A stretch of 64,000 bases of DNA from Echinococcus granulosus (Eukaryota; Platyhelminthes; Cestoda; Cyclophyllidea; Taeniidae). Below the pieces are notes generated by a model that made no database searches, was not told the origin of the DNA, and was given only the letters and a program-made list of their open reading frames with translations. Location of the stretch: positions 610,116-674,115 of the forward strand of contig NW_020170415.1 in NCBI RefSeq assembly GCF_000524195.1. The letters are read 5' to 3'. The position numbers and the translations under genes are program-made. Below are positions 10,897-24,239 of the stretch, piece after piece. The stretch's first letter is position 1; every line of letters starts with the position of its first letter.

Positions 10897-13076
10897 TTGT
10901 AGATCGCTGCATTATCCCAGATTTTTTTACGGGTAACACTGCTACCACTTTAGGAACGTTCCTGTTTTAGCCACCACTTTACTTCGATGCTTTGATATTT
11001 ACAAATGATGATGGGTAGAGAGCATAACCGTTGACCTAAGGTGGGATTTTGATGCAGTGTCGTAGAAAAGCTTAGGGCCGCTGCTTAGAAAGGGACAGAA
11101 TAAGCAAATCAAAGTTTTAAGGAGTCCCAAAATTGCACTATTTTGAAATAAAACCTTTACTGAGAGAAATTAAACCAGAATTCTTATGCCAGTTAAATTT
11201 ACCAATAATACCATAAAACCCTATTTTAGCTTCATAATTACATATAAAGAGGTGGATTCTGTTCATATTTTCATTGTATTTAGGTGAATTTCGACCACAA
11301 GCCGCAAACCTCGGGCTTGCATAAAGAAATCAGACCGCTTTTAGCCGCGTACCACACAAATGTACGCATCTGCGCTCTCAATCGGTGTCTGCGAGTTGAT
11401 TTGTTGCCAGGGTGGTGCCCGGGTACCACAAAACAAGGCATGTGATAGATAAAGGAGCAACACACCTAACAAATGTTAATACATTGTCCCTCCGACCCCG
11501 TGGTCCCTTTGGCTCCCTCAAGAGGCTTTCCATTGGTGGCTGTGTTGCTTCCACACAGCATGATATCATCGTATGGCGATAGCCATATTTTTTCTCATTT
11601 TGCTTTGCATCTAAGCTCTTCTACTATTATTAAAATTTCAGTCTTATCATTAACGCTTATAACTTCTCCCATAAAATTGCTGCCTCTTTCTACACCGAAA
11701 TACACTTTAAAAGCGGTAGTTATGAATCCCATCAAGCTTCCAGTGACGTTCACTTGAATGCGGAGGGATACGCGGCCAAACGGGGGAACGCGTAGGCAAT
11801 TCGTGGTTTCTCGGTTACTACAAAGCAGAGACCGAATTACGATAATCAAGCCGTACGCATGTAAAAGGGGATGAGCGATCCTTTTCCCTAAGTGTTCACA
11901 ACCTTGTTGGCAATAAAGTGGGAATCTTGATCCAAAACATTGCACTCGCGGAAAGAAGCAGCTATAAGATCGAATAAAGCGGCAGACTGGGTGATGGCAG
12001 ATGCTGAGAGAAGGCTAGTATGGAATTATGTATTATGGGAATGACCGATTCATGAAAAAACACCAGACAGAAGACAGTGAGTGTCGACCACCACGAAAGT
12101 TAAGCCCAGTCCACCACCCACGAACCCCAAAACTAGTCTCAGGTGGGTCCCTTCTAACCTTTTTGTTCACTCCGTACCTGTGTACCGGTTCCAGGGGCTT
12201 CAACTGGATGACGCCGTTAAGTACTGACGAAGTACTCATGCATTCCCGACTATTTGATTCGACTTAACTGAACTGAGAGGCCAGTTTGACGTGGTGAATC
12301 CTGACAAGTCGACAAATCTGGTGCCCAAACCCACAATTAGTACGGTTAACCACTGGTGCCAGGTCGACAAGGCCAAACAAAATTGGCTAGTCCGAAAGTC
12401 AACCAAATCGGGGAACGCACGCACAACTGCCCGGGGCACCAGCGAGTCGTGAACCTTATCCAATTCCAAAACCGCGTTTTTAAAAATGCATGCCCAGAGT
12501 CTAACAGGGGAGATCTTCGCCAACCAGCAGCTAACGATGGCTACCTGACTGAGATTGTTAGTGCCTGTAGCCCCAACATTGACCAAACCTAGGCGTTGAC
12601 AATTGAGCCCCTCCAAAGAATCGAGTCATTTAGAGAAGAGACGACATGTTTTAGAAACTGAAATAGTTGTAAGCGACAAGATGAAATAGTACTGTCGATT
12701 GACTGTAGGTTTATTATGAAATAAGATCCAACTTGACGTTACAGCGATGTTAGTCACCTCGAAGAGACCTTTCAAAATTGACACTACTCCCGGCGTTCAT
12801 TGCGTTCCTTAAATGGGAAAAAATAGCAGACTGGACACGTTCACTACACCAAATACTACAAATATATAAATTGTCAAGTTACAACTTGGAAACTAGCGTG
12901 ACTCGTGACACAAGCAAAGGCATTGAACATCGGGTTCATCACGTCACCGAAATTCCAGTATTGCCGAAAAGAATAGGACAAGTAAAAAGATAGTGAGAGA
13001 ACCAGGAAATAACACTCAAAAATAACCATAACGACAGATGGCATTGTAAAAAACGACTGCAAGGACTACAGCACAA
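10897..13076. other. Intergenic, no gene recognised
   Basis: A visibly GC-richer block at about 12050-12600 carries overlapping open frames on both strands (12028-12267 +, 12236-12616 -, 12356-12592 +). None has a recognisable domain, splice context or ATG logic. It may be an unidentified repeat. The 94- and 116-codon frames at 11473-11945 overlap each other on opposite strands and look like chance. Confidence 0.35.
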
Positions 13077-14563
13077 TTAACCGACAAGACAATAAGGACT
13101 CAGTATGAAAAAATGGGAAAGCGTAAAACCAACCCTTCTTGAGTTGAGAATAATCAAAAGATGACGGAACAGTTCAATGACGTCGACGAAAAGATCCAGT
13201 GCGTGTCTAAAATAAAACAAATAGTAGCTTCTGAGGTGACGTAAAGTAAATTGGAAGTAAAAAGGCCAATCATTAAGCACCCATTTTGTGGAAAATTTAA
13301 CTGGGATAAGTAGCCATTTAAGCCTAAAATAGCTTCAAGGAATATTCTGTTCTGCTGGACTTGACTTTCTTAGATACATGCTTAGATTTAGAACCCAAAA
13401 CTTTTAAAATTGCCTGAGATGGGAACCACAAATATGAATACCAAGCGCCACAAAAGAAGGCGCACCTTATAAAGTCCACATCACCCAACTGACGCTTGAA
13501 GACAATGAGTTGAGTATCGTAGACGACAAAACCGCAGAAAATGAGGAACGAGAGGTAAAGTTCCACTTGGAAAAGCGCTGGCGACCGCAAGAAGAGGTTC
13601 ATTAGTCCGAAGGTGGAGATGACGCCAATAGCCGTGCCAAGAACGCCTAGCAGACAAATGTCAGAAGTGATAACGTCAGGCAAGGGGTTGCGGCAACCTA
13701 ACCTCTGGCCTGCCAGCTTACCTATCTAAACAGCCGAGGTACATTCAAGAGTACGTGAACTACCGGCTTAAGTCCCAAAGTTAAAAAACCCGCCCAGAAA
13801 ATTTACTACGTGACTAACACCAAATGAGTTCCAAAATAGTACTTCAAGAAATAACAAATCAAAGGCTCACCCCCAAGGTAGACGAAAAGACGTTTACGAG
13901 TGAGTAATGACGCGAAGGTAAAGGCGACGAAAATAATCGCCGTTCCCAAAAGTGCAGCGGACAAAGAGGATGGGTTAACTTGAAGGGCGAAATTCACTAG
14001 TGGTCCAAGTCCGATGCCTACGAGGAAGAATTCCCAAAGCTGAAGATCCAGCAATAATGATAACCAATACTATACCTAACCAATGTTAAAAGGAATGAAG
14101 TCTACATCACAGAATGGCCTCAAATGCGTAAACCAAAACTAACGCACCCGTCGAAAGAGTGAACACCAAAAAGGCGGTCATTCTGCTCCAAAGTTGAGAT
14201 TCGGTATGTTGCGTGAACATAATGTAACAACAAGAAACGATGGAGGCTATTGCGGAGAGGATCAAGACACTAAAAGCCCAATGCTGTAAAAGAGAAAAAG
14301 CAGAGAATAACTTCCTTGCCCCATTTAAGGCAAAACATAAGTTGTTCTCACATCCTCACATTTAAAACTAGTAATAAAACTACCTGGATCAATGAAGAAG
14401 TTGTAAAAACAAACGACCCGATTGATGCCGCAATAAGCCCCACCGAGAGAAGACTGTAGACATTTTTGAGGTGAATCTGAACAGGTTTTTCTCTAAAATA
14501 TTTCAAGAATGTATCGTTTGGGGCAAGCAACGATTTGAGACCAGAAGAAACGACTACAGGCAT
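13077..14563 (-). CDS. TMBIM6: Bax inhibitor-1 family membrane protein (TMBIM6/BI-1), complete, 5 exons
   Basis: Multi-pass ER membrane protein of the BI-1 Ca2+-leak/anti-apoptotic family. Exons: 14563-14384, 14283-14148, 14017-13871, 13646-13466, 13206-13077; 774 nt, 257 aa (human 237), all GT-AG, phases closing. Matches to BI-1 in order: HLKNVYSLLSVGL (TM1), the LIQ exon end, LSTGIGLGPLVNFALQVNPS, GTAIIFVAFTFASLL, RKRLFVYLGG, CGFVVYDTQLI, DVDFI and HALDLFVDVIELFRHLLIIL. The two acidic residues of the family's pH-sensing pair are kept (Asp in YDTQ, Asp in LFVDV). Start: first ATG in the conserved region, but the frame is open upstream to 14740, so a further 5' exon is possible. Odd: the usual Lys-rich cytosolic tail is absent. 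The frame reads on for about 19 mostly hydrophobic residues to the stop, unless an unseen donor near 13130 is used. Confidence 0.94.
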
Positions 14564-16095
14564 AGGTGTAAGGCTCCAAAGACTCAAAAAAACGTAAAAG
14601 TACGTGAACAAGGCACGCTGTAAAATAGCGAAAACAAAATCACAATGGACTACAAACGCCACATATACAGTCCAGATTAGGACATATTCCGATTCACTCG
14701 AATAAAACCACTTACATATCCCGAAATGTGAACAACACATTTGGGTCGAAGTAACGAGAAGTCCCCGTACGTGACATCACGAAACCGTACACCTGTGGTA
14801 TCTGACGTATAACGAAACCAATTCCAGAACAAGTGATCCATTAAAACAATCTAAAAAGACGCCATAGCTTTCATGCGATGTCTTTTAGTGCGCTCCTATA
14901 CCCTTAGCCAAAATTTTTAAAATTTAAAACGCTGTAAAACTGCATTAGCACTTTTATTACGTACCCAATTGGACGGGATATAGTATATGATTCACAAGTT
15001 TAACGAATTTGCCCTTTTTAATAGCCTCAGCTTTCGCGTTTATTGCTAAGTCGTGTACTTTTTGGGTCTCAACACGGCTCGTTGAATTACATAATTAGAA
15101 GTAAAAGGCACAGGCTAAACAAGAATCTCGAAAATGTTTCTATTTGCAAGACTCACACTTTGGTGGTCGAATTCTTTATAAACGTGTGCCGCACGTGAAA
15201 ATACATATCCAGTTTATGGAGCTGATCATCCATCCGAAAGCAAGAATGGTCTTTACCAAATGACTAACTTTGTGCTATTCCTACCCTTTATCTAATAATA
15301 TTGTTTTCATACTGATTTTTCTGAGCTATCTAAAAGATATTAGTCTCCATTACTTGCTGATCTTGATATTATCCCTCTTGTTCCTACCCTTTCCGTGTAG
15401 CGGTTTTATCAAGTGCTGTGACAGTTGGTTCTCTGCCGCTCCTTTCACCCCTTACGATGAGGTCAGGTTTGTAGTCGCATGTTTTGGTTCTTACTTTATC
15501 ATCTCTTCGGTGGCCTTAGATTTAGCTGTCAATCGTTCTCGGTTTGCTACCTTTTTTTCTTAACTGCTTTTTTGCTCCATACCCGGTGATGCATTGCTAC
15601 ATTAATGATGCTGCTCCACGTCTCATTAGTGGTTGAGGTTCTGCTGTCGATTCCCTCTCCCCATCATGGGCAGTAACTTTTGTTACGATCTTGAATTCCC
15701 TTATCAATGTAGCGTGTATTTTTGAGGATTTTCGCATCTCAACCCACTTACGCGAGATCAAATGTAATATCCTCTTTGGGTATTGTATTCAAAACAGGCT
15801 CTGCTGGTGTGGCTTTTGCGTAGCCTCTTTTAGACCTACAACAAGTAGTAGACACCCTTAACAACTTTTACTTATTTTTTTCCCGCACACGATGGTTTTA
15901 CAAATAGGGGTTTAGATATTCAATTTACTGAAGATTTGTGTTTTTATGGGTGACAAGAGTTCACACTCAAATAAAAAGCGTAAAAAGCTGTGGGCTCTCC
16001 TCAATGAAGCCTTATAAGGTAGGGGAGTAATCGTGTGGTTTAACTTACTCATTTGAATTGTTATAGTGCTCCATTCTTTTTTTCACATCGTCAAA
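14564..16095. other. Divergent intergenic region between TMBIM6 and R3HDM4
   Basis: This 1.5 kb region separates two genes transcribed away from each other, so it holds both promoters. I see no clear TATA or GC-box arrangement. A 97-codon hydrophobic frame at 15270-15563 starts at a TTG in T-rich sequence; its composition explains the hydrophobicity, and I do not call it. Confidence 0.4.
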
Positions 16096-18068
16096 ATGGC
16101 TGATCTCGTTTCCCCATTCTCCCCTAGTTTGCATACCCAGTCACTCCCCCACTACTCAGATTTTGATGGAACTTCCGAGAGTGAGACTTCCGAACTTTCC
16201 ATTGTTCTGCCCTATGGATCGCGTTTTCGAGGCAAGAAACACTCCCAACCCTCGGAGGGCCAAATTCGTCAGAAAAAGGGCGCCAGAGCCATTCGACGCT
16301 ATGAAAATGGTAGTCATCTCCTTCATCTCAGTCTTGTTTTTTGGGAGTCTTGCAGTTCCCACTTTCTTTTCCAGATGCCTACCTGAGCACGCTTGCTATG
16401 ATCACGGAAGCTACTGGCGAGGACGAGATCGATAACTACTGGATTGATAGGACCACTAAGGATACCGGATTTAAGTGCCTCTTTGTGGATGCCGAGCAAG
16501 TCATTTTCCCTATGCTTAAACTATCCTACATACAAGTGAGCACCTCGTTCGACACTAGTGGCAGAATCAGCCTGAGTTTTAGCGTCGAAAATCCGGGAAA
16601 AATGTATGAATCGTGGGTGTTATTTGCTAAAAATTGACTGAAAGGCTACAAGCATATGTATTGCGTTCAAAGTTGTGTAAATTGTGTTTTTACGTAATAT
16701 TGTTGTAATTAAGTCGAACACCAATAACAACTGCTGTTGACCTCAGATTATTTTCTATACAACGCAAACACTACTTGTGCTTTTGCTTCCTCCGGACGGA
16801 TGAATCCTTTGATACACTTTCTTTAAATCTTTCGCTGTAATTATCCAATCACGAAGAAGCATTACTAGTTCTGTCAAGCACAGTGCTCAATAGATGGATA
16901 ATTCTACAGAAATATAAATGTGGAAACCATCTTTCTGGACCTTCCCCGTCTAGCATTCGCGAGATATGGGATGCATTTATCTCTCTCTCGGAGACAAAAC
17001 AGATCGAGCTCCTTGGCAATCTTTCCTCTCAGTCAGCTTTTGGCGATGATGATGACGTTGACATGGGTGATGATGTGGTTACACATCCTCCGCCTAAGAA
17101 TTACAATAACGCTAGTGGGAACAACAACAGCAGCCGCCAACGGCGTGGAAACAAGGGCCGCCCGCGTCGACGACCTGTTGTGCATCTAGAACCCATTTTT
17201 GAGGACCCTTTGGAGACGTCTGTTGAAGCTTTTGGTAAGGTTCTTATTTTGGATCCTCTTGAAAAACAAAAGAGTGGTCCGACTTTAACAATGTAGTGGC
17301 ACCCGCATCTTCCCTGAAGCCGTAACGAAGTTCCCAAGTGTGGAGGTAAATTGATTACTGGAGTACAGAAGGGCCAAATGGTCATATTACAATGGGTATG
17401 TGCACTGGTTGCTGCTGCAAACTACTACGAACGGCACCGTCAACGCGGCATCCTCCTTTACACACGTGAAATTAAAGCCACCATTTGTCCTCAATGCTTT
17501 TACTAAATCAGGTCATGTCGGGCCTTAACGCAACTGTTTTCTCATTACGAAAGTAGTTCAAAACGATTTTTGCGCTTCAGAGGCATTGCGCGACATGGTG
17601 GACATCGTGACACCATTTGACGGCAGTCGAATCCCTTCGGTAACAGACCTTCCCTTCCCTCAAGACGTCGGTTCTGACGATGCGGCCTTTCCTACACCGG
17701 GAAGTATCTCACCGAAACTGCTCGAGTTCATTCGTAACGTGGTGAAACAGCAGCAGCGGCAGCAGGATTCTGGAGGCAGCGATGCCGGTACAAAAGGCGG
17801 GCGCAAGAAACAGCGACGCTTCTGCGTACAGGATCTCTGTCTTATCCATCGCGTAGAGGCGGAGTTACGGGCGGCCTTTGGAGCGGTCGAGTCGTCCGTC
17901 CGCGTGTGGACACCCTCCACGAGTCTCCTCAGGTCTTCAATTCCGTCTAACGAAAATCAGCAGGGAAGGATGTGGGTTCGTGGTAGTCCGTTGGCTCTCA
18001 GTGGCTTCCAGAGGATGCTCGTTCATGCCACAGCCAACTACCTAGGCCTCCATTCATTTAGTGAGTGA
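16096..18068 (+). CDS. R3HDM4: R3H domain-containing protein 4-like (R3HDM4), 4 exons
   Basis: Predicted nucleic-acid-binding protein of unknown process. Exons: 16096-16309, 16375-16535, 16910-17234, 17581-18068; 1188 nt, 395 aa, phases closing. The N-terminal part joins across intron 1 to read ARAIRRYENDAYLSTLAM, matching the family's SLQRLENTQYLLTLL region (R3H-associated N-terminal domain). Exon 3 has SSIREIWDAFISLSETKQIE, like the EVWNDFM..SGEEQE segment. The R3H-like end carries FQRMLVHATANYLGL with the Arg-x3-His signature. Between them lie an acidic run (DDDDVDMGDD), a basic NLS-like run (RQRRGNKGRPRRR) and a Gln/Arg-rich stretch. Start: ATG 16096 in AAAATGG. The 3' end is uncertain: a strong donor (TTTA/GTGAGT at 18060/18061) lies just before the stop, with an acceptor TTTTTCTGTAG near 18281. 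That would give a slightly different short C-terminus. AATAAA follows at 18375. Confidence 0.82.
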
Positions 18069-21000
18069 TGAGATGGGGGTTATTCAGCCTACTGTTGGTG
18101 TTGCTGTGGGAAACCTATCAAAGTGATGGTGCAATGGGGGTTGCATCACTTTCAAACATAATTTCTAGATTCGGGCAATGGAATAGTCTGGCAACTTAGT
18201 GAATTGTAACATTGAGTCATTTGCACTACACATCAAAGGCTTATTGGAAAGATGGTCTTAAAACTTACTTTTTCTGTAGTTGCGATGCGAGTGGGAAACG
18301 CGTAAATTCATCATCTTGTTACTTGCGATGAATTATGGGGTGGGTTCTTTTTCGACTACTGTACAGTGTTCCATAATAAATGGAGTGGGTAATCCCAGTC
18401 TGGAACCGAACATCCATCATGAGGAACTTATGTTCTCAAGTCTGGTTGGGGTCATCTACAGCGACTTTGCCGGATCTTACTAATGAGTGGCAGTAGGTAG
18501 ACGTTGGCTGTGTTAGATTTGAGAAAATTGTGATTGTGGTAAGAGCAGTAGTTTTTTCCTGATAAGAATGAACAGAAGCGCTGTCAAAACTATCAAAAGT
18601 AGATTGTAAAACTACTGATCACAATTTTCAACGTACCTCACACCAGGTAGTTCTTAGCAATTCCAATCATTGGATTATTTTGTAACTTGTAAACTTGACT
18701 GTGTTTGGATTGAATTCTAGACAAAAACAGCAGGATCCAATACGCATTCACACAGGAATAAATTCCTGAGTAAGCAAAACACCGCAACCGCTGCGTATTA
18801 GTCGGAAATGCGGCCCTCAGAATGACCAAGGCTTAATACGAATTTTCGTAATACCTTTTTGAGCTCGATTCTCGTAAGGTTTTGTCTTTCGATTGACTTG
18901 GAGTCCTTCCACCACCTCTCTACTTTATTCATAAACTGTAATCTTTATCTTCATGACCAAGTGCCATCATCCGCAGGTTATAACCCTCCCCTGATTCCTA
19001 CCTAGGGTTTGACTGAAACGGTCATAGCATCTTTTTGTTTCCTAAAAGGCTTTTTTGAGGGAATTATGTATTTGATTTGAGCGATTTCTCAGATTCTCTT
19101 GAAGGAATATTCAGTCCTGTTTTCGTTATAGAATATCCGCGTTGATGCGTTTTGAACTGGTTTGGTTCTTAACGTATATTGTATTGTAGAGAAGGCTAAT
19201 AACTGCCGCTTCCAAGGTGGAATTCCTTATGGCATTGTTACCATCATGCCTTCCTTTGTGATTTTATGAGACATTTTCTAACTTCATTTTAATTGGTAGA
19301 TTACGGTACGTTGTGGGTTGCGTCGGATCATTCTAACCACGAAGTCAATAAAAGGATTTGCCGAGTAACGCACATGAAGTTAAGGTAGACAATTCAAATG
19401 CCAATCTAGAGGTGATTTTGACTGTTCTGAGGGCCAGTCGTGAAACATTTACATGTACACATTCAGTAACAAGGCAGTTGAGTCTTTCGCAGGGTCCACC
19501 AACTTCTACATTGGTAGATCCAAATCAAGTGCGGCTGGTGATTTCATCCCAAAATATCCTATTCGAACTATCATGAGGTATTTCTCTAAGCCTCGTTAGA
19601 TGTTGTCTGCTCCGCAGACAAATGATCTTGCTTATTGGACGCAATTTAACTTTTGCTTGAAGAGCTAAGATTGGTGGACTGAAGAAAGTTGAATAAATGT
19701 TTCAGTTTTTGAACCGAGGCATGACTTGGAAGCACCACTTACACCAAATCAAACCGTTTGCTATCCGCCTACCTCCCGCCGATTAATAATACAGCGGGAC
19801 TGCAGCATTCTCATTGTGGTATACCATCTGCGTGAACGAAAGCGTTTCACGCTTTTGGTAGTCACAAAATTAACGTTTACTTCCAGTAATCATTATCGAC
19901 TTTAATATATTTTCCGGTAGCACACCCATGGCTACGCAAAATATGCTTTTTCGGGAGGCGTTTAGTTGCGCGTATTGAGCCACATGAATTGATGAGATAG
20001 CTCATACCTTACCAACCGTTTCATGCTGTGATGGGTGGTCACGAGGATGATCAGATGACAGGAAGTTACTTGACTGAGAGATTGAACTGGACTTTGTGAG
20101 CAGTCGATGGGTGGTGTTGTTGCTGATTTGTTTTGCCTTTTTTGTTCCTCTGGATAGGCTTACCAACTCATCCGCTGCATAAGGTCAGTTGGATTGATTA
20201 ATTGCTGGAATCTATGATACCCTTTCCAATTCGAGGATTCTTGTCGTTAGAATAGGAGAAATTACTGTCAAAATCGGCCGCTATCTTTTGATTCCATTAT
20301 TGTAAACACGGGAGATTACTTGTGTTTACAGGTGGCGAAGAGCTCATGGGGGTGCATTCAATTTAAGACTGAGGATCAAGTCCCTTTGATAAGATTGTAA
20401 TATCTCAGTTTAGGAACCACTAGTGCAATGAAAGTTCTGTGGTTGATAATCATTGCCTGAGTTGGTGCTGATTAATCTGTATACGCCAAAGGGCTTTAGT
20501 TCCGTACTTTTCAATTAAGAGGCTTCCTCATACATTTATTCACTCATCTACATTGGATATGATTTCTACTATATTCCACCCGCTGTTTCCTCGCGCAGGC
20601 ACTTGGGACGGGCCGCTGTCAGAGAGGAAGCTGTGGGTGGACAGGAGAAGCGCTGAGTTTCGTCCGCCGACGCAACCTCTTTTGGCTGTAATCAGAAGTA
20701 CCATAGAGGGCATGTTGTCTGAGAAGTCCTGAGGTTCCACCTGGACGCATGCACACTCTCGTGTTCATGTCGACACTAAGGCGCCACCTCTTTTCTCTCA
20801 TCAGTTTCCTAATCATTACTTTGTCCACTTACCGGTTTGCACATACTGTGTTTTGTACATGTGAAATCGCACCAAGGGCAACCAATGTACCGATTCGTTC
20901 ACTCTGTAGGCGATTTCCATTAACATTGTAGCCTACTTATTAATGCGAGTAGTATTTAACGTTACCCATTAAAAGCGCACTTTTCCTTCGTTTGCGTATT

Positions 21001-24000
21001 ATCAGTGCCTCTTAAATGCGGCAAAGTTGTTAGTGGCAATGCAGGAAGTCTAGTCGCCTTACCTATAATGTTCGTGTTATTATTATCAAAATTTGGTTTT
21101 AAGATAGGCTTAAAAATATATAAGTGATTTTGGTAGGTGAGGTAATTACACTACTGAAGATTTTTTTGTATTTGAGATCTATAATTTGCGACCATTTGTT
21201 TATTCTTTGAGTAAACTGCAAGTTCGTTAGTAATATGGTCAATTTACCAAACCATATAAATGTGACTTACAATTCGTGATCGCACTGAATGTACCTCATT
21301 AATTCACTTTAACTTTGGCAACAGTCATAATAAACGCTCTAAGACTGGGAAGGATTTTTCTTCTTGAAATTTCGAAACAAGTGTATCTGAGTCCCAAACC
21401 TTTTCACTGTCGGCGTAGCTATATCTAGGCACAATTTAAGATCATTATCTTCCAATGCCTTTGTTAAAGTAGGTCTGATTCTATTCTGAAGACGAAGTAC
21501 GGGGCGAGAGTGCCGGCTTTACTCATGGTAATCACCAAAACACCTGGTCGAATTCAATCGTCATCTGTCGATAAACATGATTTCTAGTTCATGCCATGAA
21601 TGCAACCGATGGTGAGTTTGAATAATTGGGGAAATCAATCGGCCTCAAGGCATATAATGCCCTTTCCGGTGCAGTAATTCCCGGGACGATTATTTCCCAT
21701 TCCACACTTCTGTGGCGGGGAAAATCTATGTTGCTGTTAAAACTGTATCACCTATGCTTGGAACTCTTGTCCTAAGTCACGTTGGTTTTGCTGAGCTCAA
21801 ACTGCTTTCCACCAGTAGGAGGCTGTTGTTTTCACGTTTATTCCCCTCTTTAGGAACGTGTCAGTGTAGTAAGTTCGAATGTAGGTGGGGAGGTGCCGGT
21901 GTAAAGTGAGATTTTAGTGCCAGGGGCTATCTAAAGGAGGTGGGTTGTTTCATGCGACGAGGGAATGGCGTGTCTCTTTATATTTTTTAGTACGGGTCGT
22001 TAAAATATGCTAGATTCGATTTGGGATGTCAAATGTATGCATTAATGGGGTTCGTCTTGCGGGTAAACCACCAAATAACTCCAGAAAGACGAGGGGTTTT
22101 CGAAAACCACAAGTGATATAATCCCGTATCGTTCTGAGCCTATGGCGCACTCATTCGTTGGAATGTGATATAATTGTCTAAGACTATGTGAATAACTTGG
22201 AGTTATTTACCAGTACAGAAATATTTTGATGATAACTGAGGTGAGGAATCTCATTGAATGATCGACTAAGACCAACAAACTTCGATTAGGGAAGGCGTAT
22301 TTCTTTATTATCTCGTCGAACCCTGTATTTATTCAAGCAGTGCGATCGGTTACCGCCTTTTTAAAAAACCGTGAAACATATGAGCAACCTTCCACTACCA
22401 GATTTGCGTCCGATTTCAAGTGCCTCATTATTTCACCTTCCCTCATGACTTGTAACGTTTACAAATTTGGCCAGTCAAAAACTGCATTTTATCCAAGTTA
22501 CAAAGGATGATTTTATAAATTTATCTGGAAGGACAGGCAGTTGCGATTTGGTACAATATGTATTTGTGCAGCTGTTGAACACATTGAACCTTAAACATGA
22601 AATGAGTGTTAATGAAGCAACTTAATGAAAAAAAAAGCACTGAAACAAACCAATAAAAGGTGACGCCTGGAGGTGCTGAAATTATGACTCGGGTCACACT
22701 GCACAGGGACTTGGGAATCTCGTCATAAATGTCCAATTCTCAGCTAATGCAAAACGAAGAATCTGGATAAAGTTATGGATGTATTCTCTCCTGGGAGAGC
22801 TAGCAGTCCAAAACCATAGTTCGTACAGTTGGAGGTAATCTATGTATTGGGGGAGGGGGGATTTTATCCAAATCCAGGTATATGGTGGCAACAGCAATTA
22901 GTACTTAGCTTCAGGGAGCTTAAGGTGCTATTGGTGGTATGATTTGGTGAATATGCTACACAGGATCACGTATCACGAAATCCATTTGGATGTTAGGTAT
23001 TACAAGATGTTCCAGTGATTAACTCCTCAATACCTTCCTTTTTATCCCAATATTACCTGAGTAGAAGCAGAACATGCTAGGAGGGTACTACTACTTGTCC
23101 CAAAATAACGCCATTGTGAATGCCGGTGAACTAGCGGTTACCTTTTCTACTATTTAATTGTGGAGCAAAGCTGATTTGGACGATTCTGCTCACACTACCT
23201 CAGGGTACTTCTTCAATGTTCTAGTATGAATGCAGATCCTCCGTTTTGCATCTTGTAATAACAGGGATGCCAATTTGGCCTTTTGAAACTGTTGTCCTCC
23301 CCTTACCTTTCATTGGTGCAAATTTAGTACTGGTGGGGTGGAGTACTTTCCAACGTGATATTGTTGCCACTCTCAACTTTCTAGGAATATACTCACTTTT
23401 GATAGTTTTACAAGAGGTTGGAATTGGGAGCGGTTATAACGGTCCCTTTTTGAAGAAACATGAAGGGTTTCTATTTTTAGAATCAGTTTTGTTTCCAGAA
23501 AGAAAGTACAGCCTTGATCAAGGAATCTAAAAGAGGACGGTGATAGAGAAGGCAGTGTTCTACTGCGGGTACTCTATTTAAACGTGCAAGTAATGCGGAA
23601 GTTGGTATATCAAGTAGGCAAAGAAATTGTGAACTGGCAGATGGATATAAAGCTTCCTGGGTTTCTTCTTAAAGCGCAACTGTGCCTATTGCTTCAGAGA
23701 TCTAGCTTGATCTTGACCACAGGCCTTAACAATGCCGCACGGTAACTAAAGTCGTGGGTACTGAGGATATGATTTCTTTTGCACTTGAGAAGGCTTACAA
23801 ATGAGTTGGCACAGTCAAAAGCCCAGAGGAATAATTTCTTGATAGGATTTAATGAAACTTTGCAAGCAAATAATTTTACAGTTGAAATAGGGCAGAAATG
23901 AATCATAGGGGCCCAAATGAAATTATTAAGAGTTGGATCATTCAGAATGCCAAAATCATGGGTTATGTTCACTCCCGTGTATTCTACTTACCTGTAAAAA

Positions 24001-24239
24001 AAGAGAAACGTCAAGGAAAGCTTCAAAGATGCAGGGTTTTACCTTGATAAAAGTGTTTGTGCAATCATTAAAAGAAGCGGAATCAACTTAAAGGAAGGCC
24101 ATTCACCAGTAATGATTGCTAGGAACGTCAACGACATCCGTACTACGTACAGGCGAAACCTATAATCAGATTATCTCAACAAGTGAAATAAAAATTTTCT
24201 GCACCTTTGCTAATACATTTACAGAACCATTGTAATACT
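18069..24239. other. R3HDM4 3' region, then gene-poor intergenic DNA
   Basis: The first 300 bases are probably R3HDM4 3' UTR or a last small intron, with AATAAA at 18375-18380. Beyond that I find only short unconnected open frames. The longest ones (19358-19576, 21712-21909, 23246-23530) lack ATG starts or recognisable motifs. No clear repeat copy was identified in this stretch. Confidence 0.4.

Noticed and set aside
14018..14054. TMBIM6 exon starting at CAG/CTTTGGGAATTC with residues LWEFFLV
   Set aside because: Phase does not match the preceding donor; the later acceptor CTCGTAG/GC matches the phase and the family alignment (LSTGIGLGP).
15270..15563. Hydrophobic 97-codon frame that could be a small membrane protein
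   Set aside because: Starts at TTG in T-rich DNA, which by itself gives Leu/Phe/Ser-rich translation; no splice or family support.
19358..19576. Possible last exon of R3HDM4
   Set aside because: No adequate acceptor in phase was found, and the similarity to the family's C-terminal KVSN region is too weak.
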